Below the pieces are notes generated by a model, which made no database searches, had not been told where the DNA came from, and saw nothing but the letters and a program-made list of their open reading frames with translations. The position numbers and the translations under genes are program-made. DNA of 64,000 nt from Synaphobranchus kaupii (taxonomy: Eukaryota; Chordata; Actinopteri; Anguilliformes; Synaphobranchidae). This document shows positions 1 to 12,870 of this stretch, one piece after another. The number at the start of each line of letters is the position of its first letter. Within the stretch, counting starts at the first letter, position 1. The DNA lies in NCBI GenBank assembly GCA_029718625.1, contig CM056389.1, positions 21,981,381 through 22,045,380 on the forward strand, in the 5' to 3' direction.

Positions 1-3000
1 GGACTTGAGGAGGGCTGCTTGTGAGTGACACAGGAGGGCTGAGCTAGACCTGAGGAGGGCTGAGCTAGACTTGAGAAGGGCTGCTTGTGAGTGACACAGG
101 AGGGCTGAGCTGGACTTGAGGAAGGCTGCTTGTGAGTGGCACAGGAGGGCTGAGCTGGACGTGATGAGGGCTGAGCTGGACTTGAGAAGGGCTGCTTGAG
201 TGGCACAGGAGGGCTGAGCTGGACCTGAGGAGGGCTGCTGTTTGTGAGTGGCACCGGAGGGCTGAGCTGGACCTGAGGAGGGCTGAACTGGACTTAATGA
301 GGTCTGCTTGTGAGTGACACAGGAGGGCTGAGCTGGACCTGAGGAGGGCTGCTTGTGAGTGACACAGGAGGGCTGAGCTGGACCTGAGGAGGGCTGCTTG
401 TGAGTGACACAAGAGGGCTGAGCTGGACCTGAGGAGGGCTGCTTGTGAGTGACACAGGAGGGCTGAGCTGGACTTGAGGAGGGCTGCTTGTGAGTGACAC
501 AGGAGGGCTGAGCTGGACCTGAGGAGGGCTGCTTGTGAGTGACACAGGAGGGCTGAGCTAGACCTGAGGAGGGCTGAGCTGGACCTGAGGAGGGCTGCTT
601 GTGAGTGACACAGGAGGGCTGAGCTAGACCTGAGGAGGGCTGAGCTGGACTTGAGGAGGGCTGCTTGTGAATGGCACAGGAGGGCTGAGCTGGACCTGAG
701 GAGGGCTGAGCTGGATTGAGAAAGGCTGCTTGTGAGTGACACAGGAGGGCTGAGCTGGACTTGAGGAGGGCTGCTTGTGAGTGGCACAGGAGGGCTGAGC
801 TGGACTTGATGAGGGCTGAGCTGGACCTGAGGAGGGCTGCTTGTGAGTGACACAAGAGGGCTGAGCTAGACCTGAGGAGGGCTGAGCTGGACTTGAGGAG
901 GGCTGCTTGTGAATGGCACAGGAGGGCTGAGCTGGACTTGAGAAAGGCTGCTTGTGAGTGACACAGGAGGGCTGAGCTGGACTTGAGGAGGGCTGCTTGT
1001 GAGTGGCACAGGAGGGCTGAGCTGGACTTGATGAGGGCTGAGCTGGAATTGAGAAGGGCTGCTTGTGAGTGGCACAGGAGGGCTGAGCTGGACCTGAGGA
1101 GGGCTGAGCTGGACGTAATGAGGGCTGCTTGTGAGTGACACAGGAGGGCTGAGCTGGACCGGAGGAGGGCTGCTTGTGAGTGACACAGGAGGGCTGAGCT
1201 TGACCTGAGGAGGGCTGCTTGTGAGTGACACAAGAGGGCTGAGCTGGACCTGAGGAGGGCTGCTTGTGAGTGACACAGGAGGGCTGAGCTAGACCTGAGG
1301 AGGGCTGAGCTGGACCTGAGGAGGGCTGCTTGTGAGTGACACAAGAGGGCTGAGCTATACCTGAGGAGGGCTGAGCTGGACTTGAGGAGGGCTGCTTGTG
1401 AATGGCACAGGAGGGCTGAGCTGGACCTGAGGAGGGCTGAGCTGGACTTGAGAAGGGCTGCTTGTGAGTGACACAGGAGGGCTGAGCTGGACTTGAGGAG
1501 GGCTGCTTGTGAGTGGCACAGGAGGGCTGAGCTGGACTTGATGAGGGCTGAGCTGGACCTGAGGAGGGCTGCTTCTGAGTGACACAGGAGGGCTGAGCTA
1601 GACCTGAGGAGGGCTGCTTGTGAGTGGCACAGGAGGGCTGAGCTGGACTTGATGAGGGCTGAGCTGGACCTGAGGAGGGCTGAGCTGGACTTGAGAAGGG
1701 CTGCTTGTGAGTGACACAGGAGGGCTGAGCTGGACTTGAGGAGGGCTGCTTGTGAGTGGCACAGGAGGGCTGAGCTGGACTTGATGAGGGCTGAGCTGGA
1801 CCTGAGGAGGGCTGCTTGTGAGTGACACAAGAGGGCTGAGCTAGACCTGAGGAGGGCTGAGCTGGACTTGAGGAGGGCTGCTTGTGAATGGCACAGGAGG
1901 GCTGAGCTGGACCTGAGCAGGGCTGAGCTGGACTTGAGAAGGGCTGCTTCTGTGTGGCACAAGAGGGCTGAGCTGGACCTGAGGAGGGCTGAGCTGGACT
2001 TGAGGAGGGCTGCTTGTGAGTGGCACAGGAGGGCTGAGCTAGACCTGAGGAGGGCTGCTTGTGAGTGACACAGGAGGGCTGAGCTGGACCTGAGGAGGGC
2101 TGAGCTGGACTTGAGGAGGGCTGCTTGTGAGTGACACAGGAGGGCTGAGCTAGACCTGAGGAGGGCTGAGCTGGACTTGAGAAGGGCTGCTTGTGAGTGA
2201 CACAGGAGGGCTGAGCTGGACTTGAGGAGGGCTGCTTGTGAGTGGCACAGGAGGGCTGAGCTGGACTTGATGAGGGCTGAGCTGGACTTGAGGAGGGCTG
2301 CTTGTGAGTGACACAGGAGGGCTGAGCTAGACCTGAGGAGGGCTGAGCTGGACTTGAGAAGGGCTGTTTGTGAGTGGCACAGGAGGGCTGAGCTGGACCT
2401 GAGGACGGCTGCTGGTGAGTGTCACAGGAGGGCTGAGCTGGACCTGAGGAGGGCTGCTGTTTGTGAGTGGCACAGGAGGGCTGAGCTGGACCTGAGGAGG
2501 GCTGCTTGTGAGTGACACAGGAGGGCTGAGCTGGACTTGAGGAGGGCTGCTTGTGAGTGACACAGGAGGGCTGAGCAAGACCTGAGGAGGGCTGAGCTGG
2601 ACTTGAGGAAGGCTGCTTGTGAGTGACACAGGAGGGCTGATCTGGACCTGAGGAGGGCTGCTTGTGAGTGACACAGGAGGGCTGAGCTGGACCTGAGGAG
2701 GGCTGCTTGTGAGTGACACAAGAGGGCTGAGCTGGACCTGAGGAGGGCTGCTTGTGAGTGACACAGGAGGGCTGAGCTGGACTTGAGGAGGGCTGCTTGT
2801 GAGTGACACAGGAGGGCTGAGCTGGACCTGAGGAGGGCTGCTTGTGAGTGACACAGGAGGGCTGAGCTAGACCTGAGGAGGGCTGAGCTGGACCTGAGGA
2901 GGGCTGCTTGTGAGTGACACAGGAGGGCTGAGCTAGACCTGAGGAGGGCTGAGCTGGACTTGAGGAGGGCTGCTTGTGAATGGCACAGGAGGGCTGAGCT

Positions 3001-5970
3001 GGACCTGAGGAGGGCTGAGCTGGACCTGAGGAGGGCTGAGCTGGACCTGAGGAGCGCTGCTTGTGAGTGACACAAGAGGGCTGAGCTGGACCTGAGGAGG
3101 GCTGCTTGTGAGTGACACAGGAGGGCTGAGCTGGACTTGAGGAGTGCTGCTTGTGAGTGACACAGGAGGGCTGAGCTGGACTTGAGGAGGGCTGCTTGTG
3201 AGTGACACAGGAGGGCTGAGCTGGACTTGAGGAGGGCTGCTTGTGAGTGACACAGGAGGGCTGAGCTGGACTTGAGGAGGGCTGCTTGTGAGTCACACAG
3301 GAGGGCTGAGCTGGACCTGAGGTGGGCTGAGCTGGACCTGAGGAGGGCTGCTTGTGAGTGACACAGGAGGGCTGAGCTAGACCTGAGGAGGGCTGAGCTG
3401 GACTTGAGGAGTGCTGCTTGTGAGTGACACAGGAGGGCTGAGCTAGACCTGAGGAGGGCTGAGCTGGACCTGAGGAGGGCTGCTTGTGAGTGACACGAGG
3501 GCTGAGCTGGACCTGAGGAGGGCTGCTTGTGAGTGACACAGGAGGGCTGAGCTGGACTTGAGGAGTGCTGCTTGTGAGTGACACAGGAGGGCTGAGCTAG
3601 ACCTGAGGAGGGCTGAGCTGGACTTGAGAAGGGCTGCTTGTGAGTGACACAGGAGGGCTGAGCTGGACCTGAGAAGGGCTGCTTGTGAGTGGCACAGGAG
3701 GGCTGAGCTGGACTTGAGGAGTGCTGCTTGTGAGTGACACAGGAGGGCTGAGCTAGACCTGAGGAGGGCTGCTTGTGAGTGACACAGGTGGGCTGAGCTG
3801 GACCTGAGGAGGGCTGAGCTGGACTTGAGGAGGGCTGCTTGTGAGTGACACAGGAGGGCTGAGCTAGACCTGAGGAGGGCTGAGCTGGACTTGAGAAGGG
3901 CTGCTTGTGAGTGACACAGGAGGGCTGAGCTGGACGTGATGAGGGCTGAGCTGGACTTGAGAAGGGCTGCTTGAGTGGCACAGGAGGGCTGAGCTGGACC
4001 TGAGGAGGGCTGCTGTTTGTGAGTGGCACCGGAGGGCTGAGCTGGACCTGAGGAGGGCTGAACTGGACTTAATGAGGTCTGCTTGTGAGTGACACAGGAG
4101 GGCTGAGCTGGACCTGAGGAGGGCTGCTTGTGAGTGACACAGGAGGGCTGAGCTGGACCTGAGGAGGGCTGCTTGTGAGTGACACAAGAGGGCTGAGCTG
4201 GACCTGAGGAGGGCTGCTTGTGAGTGACACAGGAGGGCTGAGCTGGACTTGAGGAGGGCTGCTTGTGAGTGACACAGGAGGGCTGAGCTGGACCTGAGGA
4301 GGGCTGCTTGTGAGTGACACAGGAGGGCTGAGCTAGACCTGAGGAGGGCTGAGCTGGACCTGAGGAGGGCTGCTTGTGAGTGACACAGGAGGGCTGAGCT
4401 AGACCTGAGGAGGGCTGAGCTGGACTTGAGGAGGGCTGCTTGTGAATGGCACAGGAGGGCTGAGCTGGACCTGAGGAGGGCTGAGCTGGATTGAGAAAGG
4501 CTGCTTGTGAGTGACACAGGAGGGCTGAGCTGGACTTGAGGAGGGCTGCTTGTGAGTGGCACAGGAGGGCTGAGCTGGACTTGATGAGGGCTGAGCTGGA
4601 CCTGAGGAGGGCTGCTTGTGAGTGACACAAGAGGGCTGAGCTAGACCTGAGGAGGGCTGAGCTGGACTTGAGGAGGGCTGCTTGTGAATGGCACAGGAGG
4701 GCTGAGCTGGACCTGAGGAGGGCTGAGCTGGACTTGAGAAAGGCTGCTTGTGAGTGACACAGGAGGGCTGAGCTGGACTTGAGGAGGGCTGCTTGTGAGT
4801 GGCACAGGAGGGCTGAGCTGGACTTGATGAGGGCTGAGCTGGAATTGAGAAGGGCTGCTTTGTGAGTGGCACAGGAGGGCTGAGCTGGACCTGAGGAGGG
4901 CTGAGCTGGACTTAATGAGGGCTGCTTGTGAGTGACACAGGAGGGCTGAGCTGGACCGGAGGAGGGCTGCTTGTGAGTGACACAGGAGGGCTGAGCTTGA
5001 CCTGAGGAGGGCTGCTTGTGAGTGACACAAGAGGGCTGAGCTGGACCTGAGGAGGGCTGCTTGTGAGTGACACAGGAGGGCTGAGCTAGACCTGAGGAGG
5101 GCTGAGCTGGACCTGAGGAGGGCTGCTTGTGAGTGACACAAGAGGGCTGAGCTAGACCTGAGGAGGGCTGAGCTGGACTTGAGGAGGGCTGCTTGTGAAT
5201 GGCACAGGAGGGCTGAGCTGGACCTGAGGAGGGCTGAGCTGGACTTGAGAAGGGCTGCTTGTGAGTGACACAGGAGGGCTGAGCTGGACTTGAGGAGGGC
5301 TGCTTGTGAGTGGCACAGGAGGGCTGAGCTGGACTTGATGAGGGCTGAGCTGGACCTGAGGAGGGCTGCTTCTGAGTGACACAGGAGGGCTGAGCTAGAC
5401 CTGAGGAGGGCTGCTTGTGAGTGGCACAGGAGGGCTGAGCTGGACTTGATGAGGGCTGAGCTGGACCTGAGGAGGGCTGAGCTGGACTTGAGAAGGGCTG
5501 CTTGTGAGTGACACAGGAGGGCTGAGCTGGACTTGAGGAGGGCTGCTTGTGAGTGGCACAGGAGGGCTGAGCTGGACTTGATGAGGGCTGAGCTGGACCT
5601 GAGGAGGGCTGCTTGTGAGTGACACAAGAGGGCTGAGCTAGACCTGAGGAGGGCTGAGCTGGACTTGAGGAGGGCTGCTTGTGAATGGCACAGGAGGGCT
5701 GAGCTGGACCTGAGCAGGGCTGAGCTGGACTTGAGAAGGGCTGCTTCTGTGTGGCACAAGAGGGCTGAGCTGGACCTGAGGAGGGCTGAGCTGGACTTGA
5801 GGAGGGCTGCTTGTGAGTGGCACAGGAGGGCTGAGCTAGACCTGAGGAGGGCTGCTTGTGAGTGACACAGGAGGGCTGAGCTGGACCTGAGGAGGGCTGA
5901 GCTGGACTTGAGGAGGGCTGCTTGTGAGTGACACAGGAGGGCTGAGCTAGACCTGAGGAGGGCTGAGCTG
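1..5970. repeat. Higher-order repeat: about 2.2-kb block repeated at a 3.8-kb step
   Basis: The segment at roughly 1-2170 recurs at roughly 3821-5970 with the same order of marker variants. Examples are the GGATTGAG variant at 713 and 4488, and the CTGCTTCTGAGTG and CTTCTGTGTGGCAC variants near 1570/5367 and 1947/5744. The offset is 3775 near the left end and becomes 3797 further right, explained by one extra 21-bp B module plus one extra T in the second copy. A third copy runs from about 11991 to 14230, and a shorter one from about 10724. Boundaries are approximate because all flanking DNA is made of the same modules. Confidence 0.85.
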
Positions 5971-7654
5971 GACTTGAGGAGGGCTGCTTGTGAGTGGCAC
6001 AGGAGGGCTGAGCTGGACTTGATGAGGGCTGAGCTGGACCTGAGGAGGGCTGCTGTTTGTGAGTGGCACAGGAGGGCTGAGCTGGACCTGAGGACGGCTG
6101 CTGGTGAGTGTCACAGGAGGGCTGAGCTGGACCTGAGGAGGGCTGCTGTTTGTGAGTGGCACAGGAGGGCTGAGCTGGTGCTGAGGAGGGCTGCTTGTGA
6201 GTGACACAGGAGGGCTGAGCTGGACCTGAGGAGGGCTGCTTGTGAGTGACACAGGAGGGCTGAGCTGGACTTGAGGAGGGCTGCTTGTGAGTGACACAGG
6301 AGGGCTGAGCAAGACCTGAGGAGGGCTGACCTGGACTTGAGGAGTGCTGCTTGTGAGTGACACAGGAGGGCTGAGCTAGACCTGAGGAGGGCTGAGCTGG
6401 ACTTGAGGAAGGCTGCTTCTGTGTGGCACAGGAGGGCTGAGCTGGACCTGAGGAGGGCTGCTTAGTGGCACAGGAGGGCTGAGCTGGACTTGATGAGGGC
6501 TGAGCTGGACTTGAGAAGGGCTGCTTGTGAGTGACACAGGAGGGCTGAGCTGGACTTGATGAGGGCTGAGCTGGACTTGAGAAGGGCTGCTTGTGAGTGG
6601 CACAGGAGGGCTGAGCTGGACCTGAGGAGGGCTGCTGTTTGTGAGTGGCACCGGAGGGCTGAGCTGGACCTGAGGAGGGCTGAACTGGACTTAATGAGGG
6701 CTGCTTGTGAGTGACACAGGAGGGCTGAGCTGGACCTGAGGAGGGCTGAGCTGGACTTGATGAGGGCTGCTTGTGAGTGACACAGGAGGGCTGAGCTGGT
6801 CCTGAGGAGGGCTGCTTGTGAGTGACACAGGAGGGCTGAGCTGGACCTGAGAAGGGCTGCTTGTGAGTGGCACAGGAGGGCTGAGCTGGACTTGAGGACT
6901 GCTGCTTGTGAGTGACACAGGAGGGCTGAGCTAGACCTGAGGAGGGCTGCTTGTGAGTGACACAGGAGGGCTGAGCTGGACCTGAGGAGGGCTGAGCTGG
7001 ACTTGAGGAGGGCTGCTTGTGAGTGACACAGGAGGGCTGAGCTAGACCTGAGGAGGGCTGAGCTGGACTTGAGAAGGGCTGCTTGTGAGTGACACAGGAG
7101 GGCTGAGCTGGACTTGAGGAAGGCTGCTTGTGAGTGGCACAGGAGGGCTGAGCTGGACGTGATGAGGGCTGAGCTGGACCTGAGGAGGGCTGCTGTTTGT
7201 GAGTGGCACCGGAGGGCTGAGCTGGACCTGAGGAGGGCTGAACTGGACTTAATGAGGGCTGCTTGTGAGTGACACAGGAGGGCTGATCTGGACCTGAGGA
7301 GGGCTGCTTGTGAGTGACACAGGAGGGCTGAGCTGGACCTGAGGAGGGCTGCTTGTGAGTGACACAAGAGGGCTGAGCTGGACCTGAGGAGGGCTGCTTG
7401 TGAGTGACACAGGAGGGCTGAGCTGGACTTGAGGAGGGCTGCTTGTGAGTGACACAGGAGGGCTGAGCTGGACCTGAGGAGGGCTGCTTGTGAGTGACAC
7501 AGGAGGGCTGAGCTAGACCTGAGGAGGGCTGAGCTGGACCTGAGGAGGGCTGCTTGTGAGTGACACAGGAGGGCTGAGCTAGACCTGAGGAGGGCTGAGC
7601 TGGACTTGAGGAGGGCTGCTTGTAAATGGCACAGGAGGGCTGAGCTGGACCTGA

Positions 7655-9466
7655 GGAGGGCTGCTTGTGAGTGACACAGGAGGGCTGAGCTGGACCTGAG
7701 GAGGGCTGCTTGTGAGTGACACAAGAGGGCTGAGCTGGACCTGAGGAGGGCTGCTTGTGAGTGACACAGGAGGGCTGAGCTGGACCTGAGGAGGGCTGAG
7801 CTAGACCTGAGGATGGCTGAGCTGGACTTGAGAAGGGCTGCTTGTGAGTGACACAGGAGGGCTGAGCTGGACTTGAGGAGGGCTGCTGGTGAGTGACACA
7901 GGAGGGCTGAGCTAGACCTGAGGAGGGCTGAGCTGGACTTGAGGAGTGCTGCTTGTGAGTGACACAGGAGGGCTGAGCTGGACCTGAGGAGGGCTGAGCT
8001 GGACTTGAGGAGGGCTGCTTGTGAGTGACACAGGAGGGCTGAGCTAGACCTGAGGAGGGCTGAGCTGGACTTGAGAAGGGCTGCTTGTGAGTGACACAGG
8101 AGGGCTGAGCTGTACTTGAGGAGGGCTGCTTGTGAGTGGCACAGGAGGGCTGAGCTGGACTTGATGAGGGCTGAGCTGGACCTGAGGAGGGCTGCTGTTT
8201 GTGAGTGGCACAGGAGGGCTGAGCTGGACCTGAGGACGGCTGCTGGTGAGTGGCACAGGATGGCTGAGCTGGACCTGAGGAGGGCTGCTTGTGAGTGGCA
8301 CAGGAGGGCTTAGCTGGACTTGAGGAGGGCTGCTGGTGAGTGACACAGGAGGGCTGAGCTGGACCTGAGGAGGGCTGCTTGTGAGTCACAGAGGAGGGCT
8401 GAGCTGGACCTGAGGAGGGCTGCTTGTGAGTGACACAGGAGGGCTGAGCTGGACCTGAGGAGGGCTGCTTGTGAGTGACACAAGAGGGCTGAGCTGGACC
8501 TGAGGAGTGCTGCTTGTGAGTGACACAGGAGGGCTGAGCTAGACCTGAGGAGGGCTGAGCTGGACTTGAGGAAGGCTGCTTCTGTGTGGCACAGGAGGGC
8601 TGAGCTGGACCTGAGGAGGGCTGCTGGTGAGTGACACAGGAGGGCTGAGCTGGACCTGAGGAGGGCTGCTTGTGAGTGACACAGGAGGGCTGAGCTGGAC
8701 CTGAGGAGGGCTGCTTGTGAGTGACACAAGAGGGCTGAGCTGGACCTGAGGAGGGCTGCTTGTGAGTGACACAGGAGGGCTGAGCTGGACCTGAGGAGGG
8801 CTGAGCTAGACCTGAGGATGGCTGAGCTGGACTTGAGAAGGGCTGCTTGTGAGTGACACAGGAGGGCTGAGCTGGACTTGAGGAGGGCTGCTGGTGAGTG
8901 ACACAGGAGGGCTGAGCTAGACCTGAGGAGGGCTGAGCTGGACTTGAGGAGTGCTGCTTGTGAGTGACACAGGAGGGCTGAGCTGGACCTGAGGAGGGCT
9001 GAGCTGGACTTGAGGAGGGCTGAGCTGGACTTGAGGAGGGCTGCTTGTGAGTGACACAGGAGGGCTGAGCTAGACCTGAGGAGGGCTGAGCTGGACTTGA
9101 GAAGGGCTGCTTGTGAGTGACACAGGAGGGCTGAGCTGTACTTGAGGAGGGCTGCTTGTGAGTGGCACAGGAGGGCTGAGCTGGACTTGATGAGGGCTGA
9201 GCTGGACCTGAGGAGGGCTGCTGTTTGTGAGTGGCACAGGAGGGCTGAGCTGGACCTGAGGACGGCTGCTGGTGAGTGGCACAGGATGGCTGAGCTGGAC
9301 CTGAGGAGGGCTGCTTGTGAGTGGCACAGGAGGGCTTAGCTGGACTTGAGGAGGGCTGCTGGTGAGTGACACAGGAGGGCTGAGCTGGACCTGAGGAGGG
9401 CTGCTTGTGAGTCACACAGGAGGGCTGAGCTGGACCTGAGGAGGGCTGCTTGTGAGTGACACAAGA
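7655..9466. repeat. Higher-order tandem pair, about 1.0-kb step
   Basis: About 7655-8440 is repeated at about 8660-9466. The offset is 1005 bp at the GAGGATGGCTGAG marker (near 7810 and 8815) and 1026 bp further right, because the second copy carries one additional B module near 9001. Shared rare variants are GAGCTGTACTTGAGG, the CAGGATGGCTGAG word and GGGCTTAGCTGG. The variants are otherwise private to this pair, so the duplication looks recent relative to the rest of the array. Confidence 0.85.
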
Positions 9467-10449
9467 GGGCTGAGCTGGACCTGAGGAGGGCTGCTTGTGA
9501 GTGACACAGGAGGGCTGAGCTGGACTTGAGGAGTGCTGCTTGTGAGTGACACAGGAGGGCTGAGCTGGACTTGAGGAGGGCTGCTTGTGAGTCACACAGG
9601 AGGGCTGAGCTGGACCTGAGGTGGGCTGAGCTGGACCTGAGGAGGGCTGCTTGTGAGTGACACAGGAGGGCTGAGCTAGACCTGAGGAGGGCTGAGCTGG
9701 ACTTGAGGAGTGCTGCTTGTGAGTGACACAGGAGGGCTGAGCTAGACCTGAGGAGGGCTGAGCTGGACCTGAGGAGGGCTGCTTGTGAGTGACACAAGAG
9801 GGCTGAGCTGGACCTGAGGAGGGCTGCTTGTGAGTGACACAGGAGGGCTGAGCTGGACTTGAGGAGTGCTGCTTGTGAGTGACACAGGAGGGCTGAGCTG
9901 GACTTGAGGAGGGCTGCTTGTGAGTGACACAGGAGGGCTGAGCTAGACCTGAGGAGGGCTGAGCTGGACTTGAGGAGTGCTGCTTGTGAGTGACACAGGA
10001 GGGCTGAGCTAGACCTGAGGAGGGCTGAGCTGGACTTGAGGAAGGCTGCTTCTGTGTGGCACAGGAGGGCTGAGCTGGACTTGAGGAGTGCTGCTTGTGA
10101 GTGACACAGGAGGGCTGAGCTGGACCTGAGGAGGGCTGAGCTGGACTTGAGGAGGGCTGCTTGTGAGTGACACAGGAGGGCTGAGCTGGACTTGAGGAAG
10201 GCTGCTTGTGAGTGACACAGGAGGGCTGAGCTGGACTTGATGAGGGCTGAGCTGGACTTGAGAAGGGCTGCTTGTGAGTGGCACAGGAGGGCTGAGCTGG
10301 ACCTGAGGAGGGCTGCTGTTTGTGAGTGGCACAGGAGGGCTGAGCTGGACTTGATGAGGGCTGAGCTGGACTTGAGAAGGGCTGCTTGTGAGTGACACAG
10401 GAGGGCTGAGCTGGACTTGATGAGGGCTGAGCTGGACTTGAGAAGGGCT

Positions 10450-12870
10450 GCTTGTGAGTGGCACAGGAGGGCTGAGCTGGACCTGAGGAGGGCTGCTGTT
10501 TGTGAGTGGCACCGGAGGGCTGAGCTGGACCTGAGGAGGGCTGAACTGGACTTAATGAGGGCTGCTTGTGAGTGACACAGGAGGGCTGAGCTGGACCTGA
10601 GGAGGGCTGAGCTGGACTTGATGAGGGCTGCTTGTGAGTGACACAGGAGGGCTGAGCTTGTCCTGAGGAGGGCTGCTTGTGAGTGACACAGGAGGGCTGA
10701 GCTGGACCTGAGGAGGGCTGAGCTGGACTTGAGGAGGGCTGCTTGTGAGTGACACAGGAGGGCTGAGCTAGACCTGAGGAGGGCTGAGCTGGACTTGAGA
10801 AGGGCTGCTTGTGAGTGACACAGGAGGGCTGAGCTGGACTTGAGGAAGGCTGCTTGTGAGTGGCACAGGAGGGCTGAGCTGGACGTGATGAGGGCTGAGC
10901 TGGACTTGAGAAGGGCTGCTTGAGTGGCACAGGAGGGCTGAGCTGGACCTGAGGAGGGCTGCTGTTTGTGAGTGGCACCGGAGGGCTGAGCTGGACCTGA
11001 GGAGGGCTGAACTGGACTTAATGAGGTCTGCTTGTGAGTGACACAGGAGGGCTGAGCTGGACCTGAGGAGGGCTGCTTGTGAGTGACACAGGAGGGCTGA
11101 GCTGGACCTGAGGAGGGCTGCTTGTGAGTGACACAAGAGGGCTGAGCTGGACCTGAGGAGGGCTGCTTGTGAGTGACACAGGAGGGCTGAGCTGGACTTG
11201 AGGAGGGCTGCTTGTGAGTGACACAGGAGGGCTGAGCTGGACCTGAGGAGGGCTGCTTGTGAGTGACACAGGAGGGCTGAGCTAGACCTGAGGAGGGCTG
11301 AGCTGGACCTGAGGAGGGCTGCTTGTGAGTGACACAGGAGGGCTGAGCTAGACCTGAGGAGGGCTGAGCTGGACTTGAGGAGGGCTGCTTGTGAATGGCA
11401 CAGGAGGGCTGAGCTGGACCTGAGGAGGGCTGAGCTGGATTGAGAAAGGCTGCTTGTGAGTGACACAGGAGGGCTGAGCTGGACTTGAGGAGGGCTGCTT
11501 GTGAGTGGCACAGGAGGGCTGAGCTGGACTTGATGAGGGCTGAGCTGGACCTGAGGAGGGCTGCTTGTGAGTGACACAAGAGGGCTGAGCTAGACCTGAG
11601 GAGGGCTGAGCTGGACTTGAGGAGGGCTGCTTGTGAATGGCACAAGAGGGCTGAGCTAGACCTGAGGAGGGCTGAGCTGGACTTGATGAGGGCTGAGCTG
11701 GACTTGAGAAGGGCTGCTTGTGAGTGGCACAGGAGGGCTGAGCTGGACCTGAGGAGGGCTGCTGTTTGTGAGTGGCACCGGAGGGCTGAGCTGGACCTGA
11801 GGAGGGCTGAACTGGACTTAATGAGGGCTGCTTGTGAGTGACACAGGAGGGCTGAGCTGGACCTGAGGAGGGCTGAGCTGGACTTGATGAGGGCTGCTTG
11901 TGAGTGACACAGGAGGGCTGAGCTTGTCCTGAGGAGGGCTGCTTGTGAGTGACACAGGAGGGCTGAGCTGGACCTGAGGAGGGCTGAGCTGGACTTGAGG
12001 AGGGCTGCTTGTGAGTGACACAGGAGGGCTGAGCTAGACCTGAGGAGGGCTGAGCTGGACTTGAGAAGGGCTGCTTGTGAGTGACACAGGAGGGCTGAGC
12101 TGGACTTGAGGAAGGCTGCTTGTGAGTGGCACAGGAGGGCTGAGCTGGACGTGATGAGGGCTGAGCTGGACTTGAGAAGGGCTGCTTGAGTGGCACAGGA
12201 GGGCTGAGCTGGACCTGAGGAGGGCTGCTGTTTGTGAATGGCACCGGAGGGCTGAGCTGGACCTGAGGAGGGCTGAACTGGACTTAATGAGGTCTGCTTG
12301 TGAGTGACACAGGAGGGCTGAGCTGGACCTGAGGAGGGCTGCTTGTGAGTGACACAGGAGGGCTGAGCTGGACCTGAGGAGGGCTGCTTGTGAGTGACAC
12401 AAGAGGGCTGAGCTGGACCTGAGGAGGGCTGCTTGTGAGTGACACAGGAGGGCTGAGCTGGACTTGAGGAGGGCTGCTTGTGAGTGACACAGGAGGGCTG
12501 AGCTGGACCTGAGGAGGGCTGCTTGTGAGTGACACAGGAGGGCTGAGCTAGACCTGAGGAGGGCTGAGCTGGACCTGAGGAGGGCTGAGCTGGACTTGAG
12601 GAGGGCTGCTTGTGAATGGCACAGGAGGGCTGAGCTGGACCTGAGGAGGGCTGAGCTGGATTGAGAAAGGCTGCTTGTGAGTGACACAGGAGGGCTGAGC
12701 TGGACTTGAGGAGGGCTGCTTGTGAGTGGCACAGGAGGGCTGAGCTGGACTTGATGAGGGCTGAGCTGGACCTGAGGAGGGCTGCTTGTGAGTGACACAA
12801 GAGGGCTGAGCTAGACCTGAGGAGGGCTGAGCTGGACTTGAGGAGGGCTGCTTGTGAATGGCACAGGAGG
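10450..12870. repeat. Higher-order tandem pair, 1266-bp step
   Basis: Markers at 10552, 10768 and 11018 recur exactly 1266 bp later at 11818, 12034 and 12284. These include the rare GAGCTTGTCCTGAGG word (near 10655 and 11921) and the two-base-shorter CTGCTTGAGTGG word. The second copy has lost about one 45-bp word in its middle. Boundaries are approximate. Confidence 0.8.

Noticed and set aside
1868..2068. Plus-strand short frames reading RRAACEWHRRAELDL (also near 5665, 13813, 30750, 36471)
   Set aside because: They are open only where module A has GGC instead of GAC; they end at the next GAC-type A. They are satellite composition, not genes.
3443..10978. Giant repetitive protein (2511 codons, and the similar 3586- and 2814-codon minus frames) as a mucin-like gene
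   Set aside because: Openness is shared by more than one minus frame, follows from module length and composition, and indels switch frames freely. There is no promoter, signal peptide, unique domain or splice structure.
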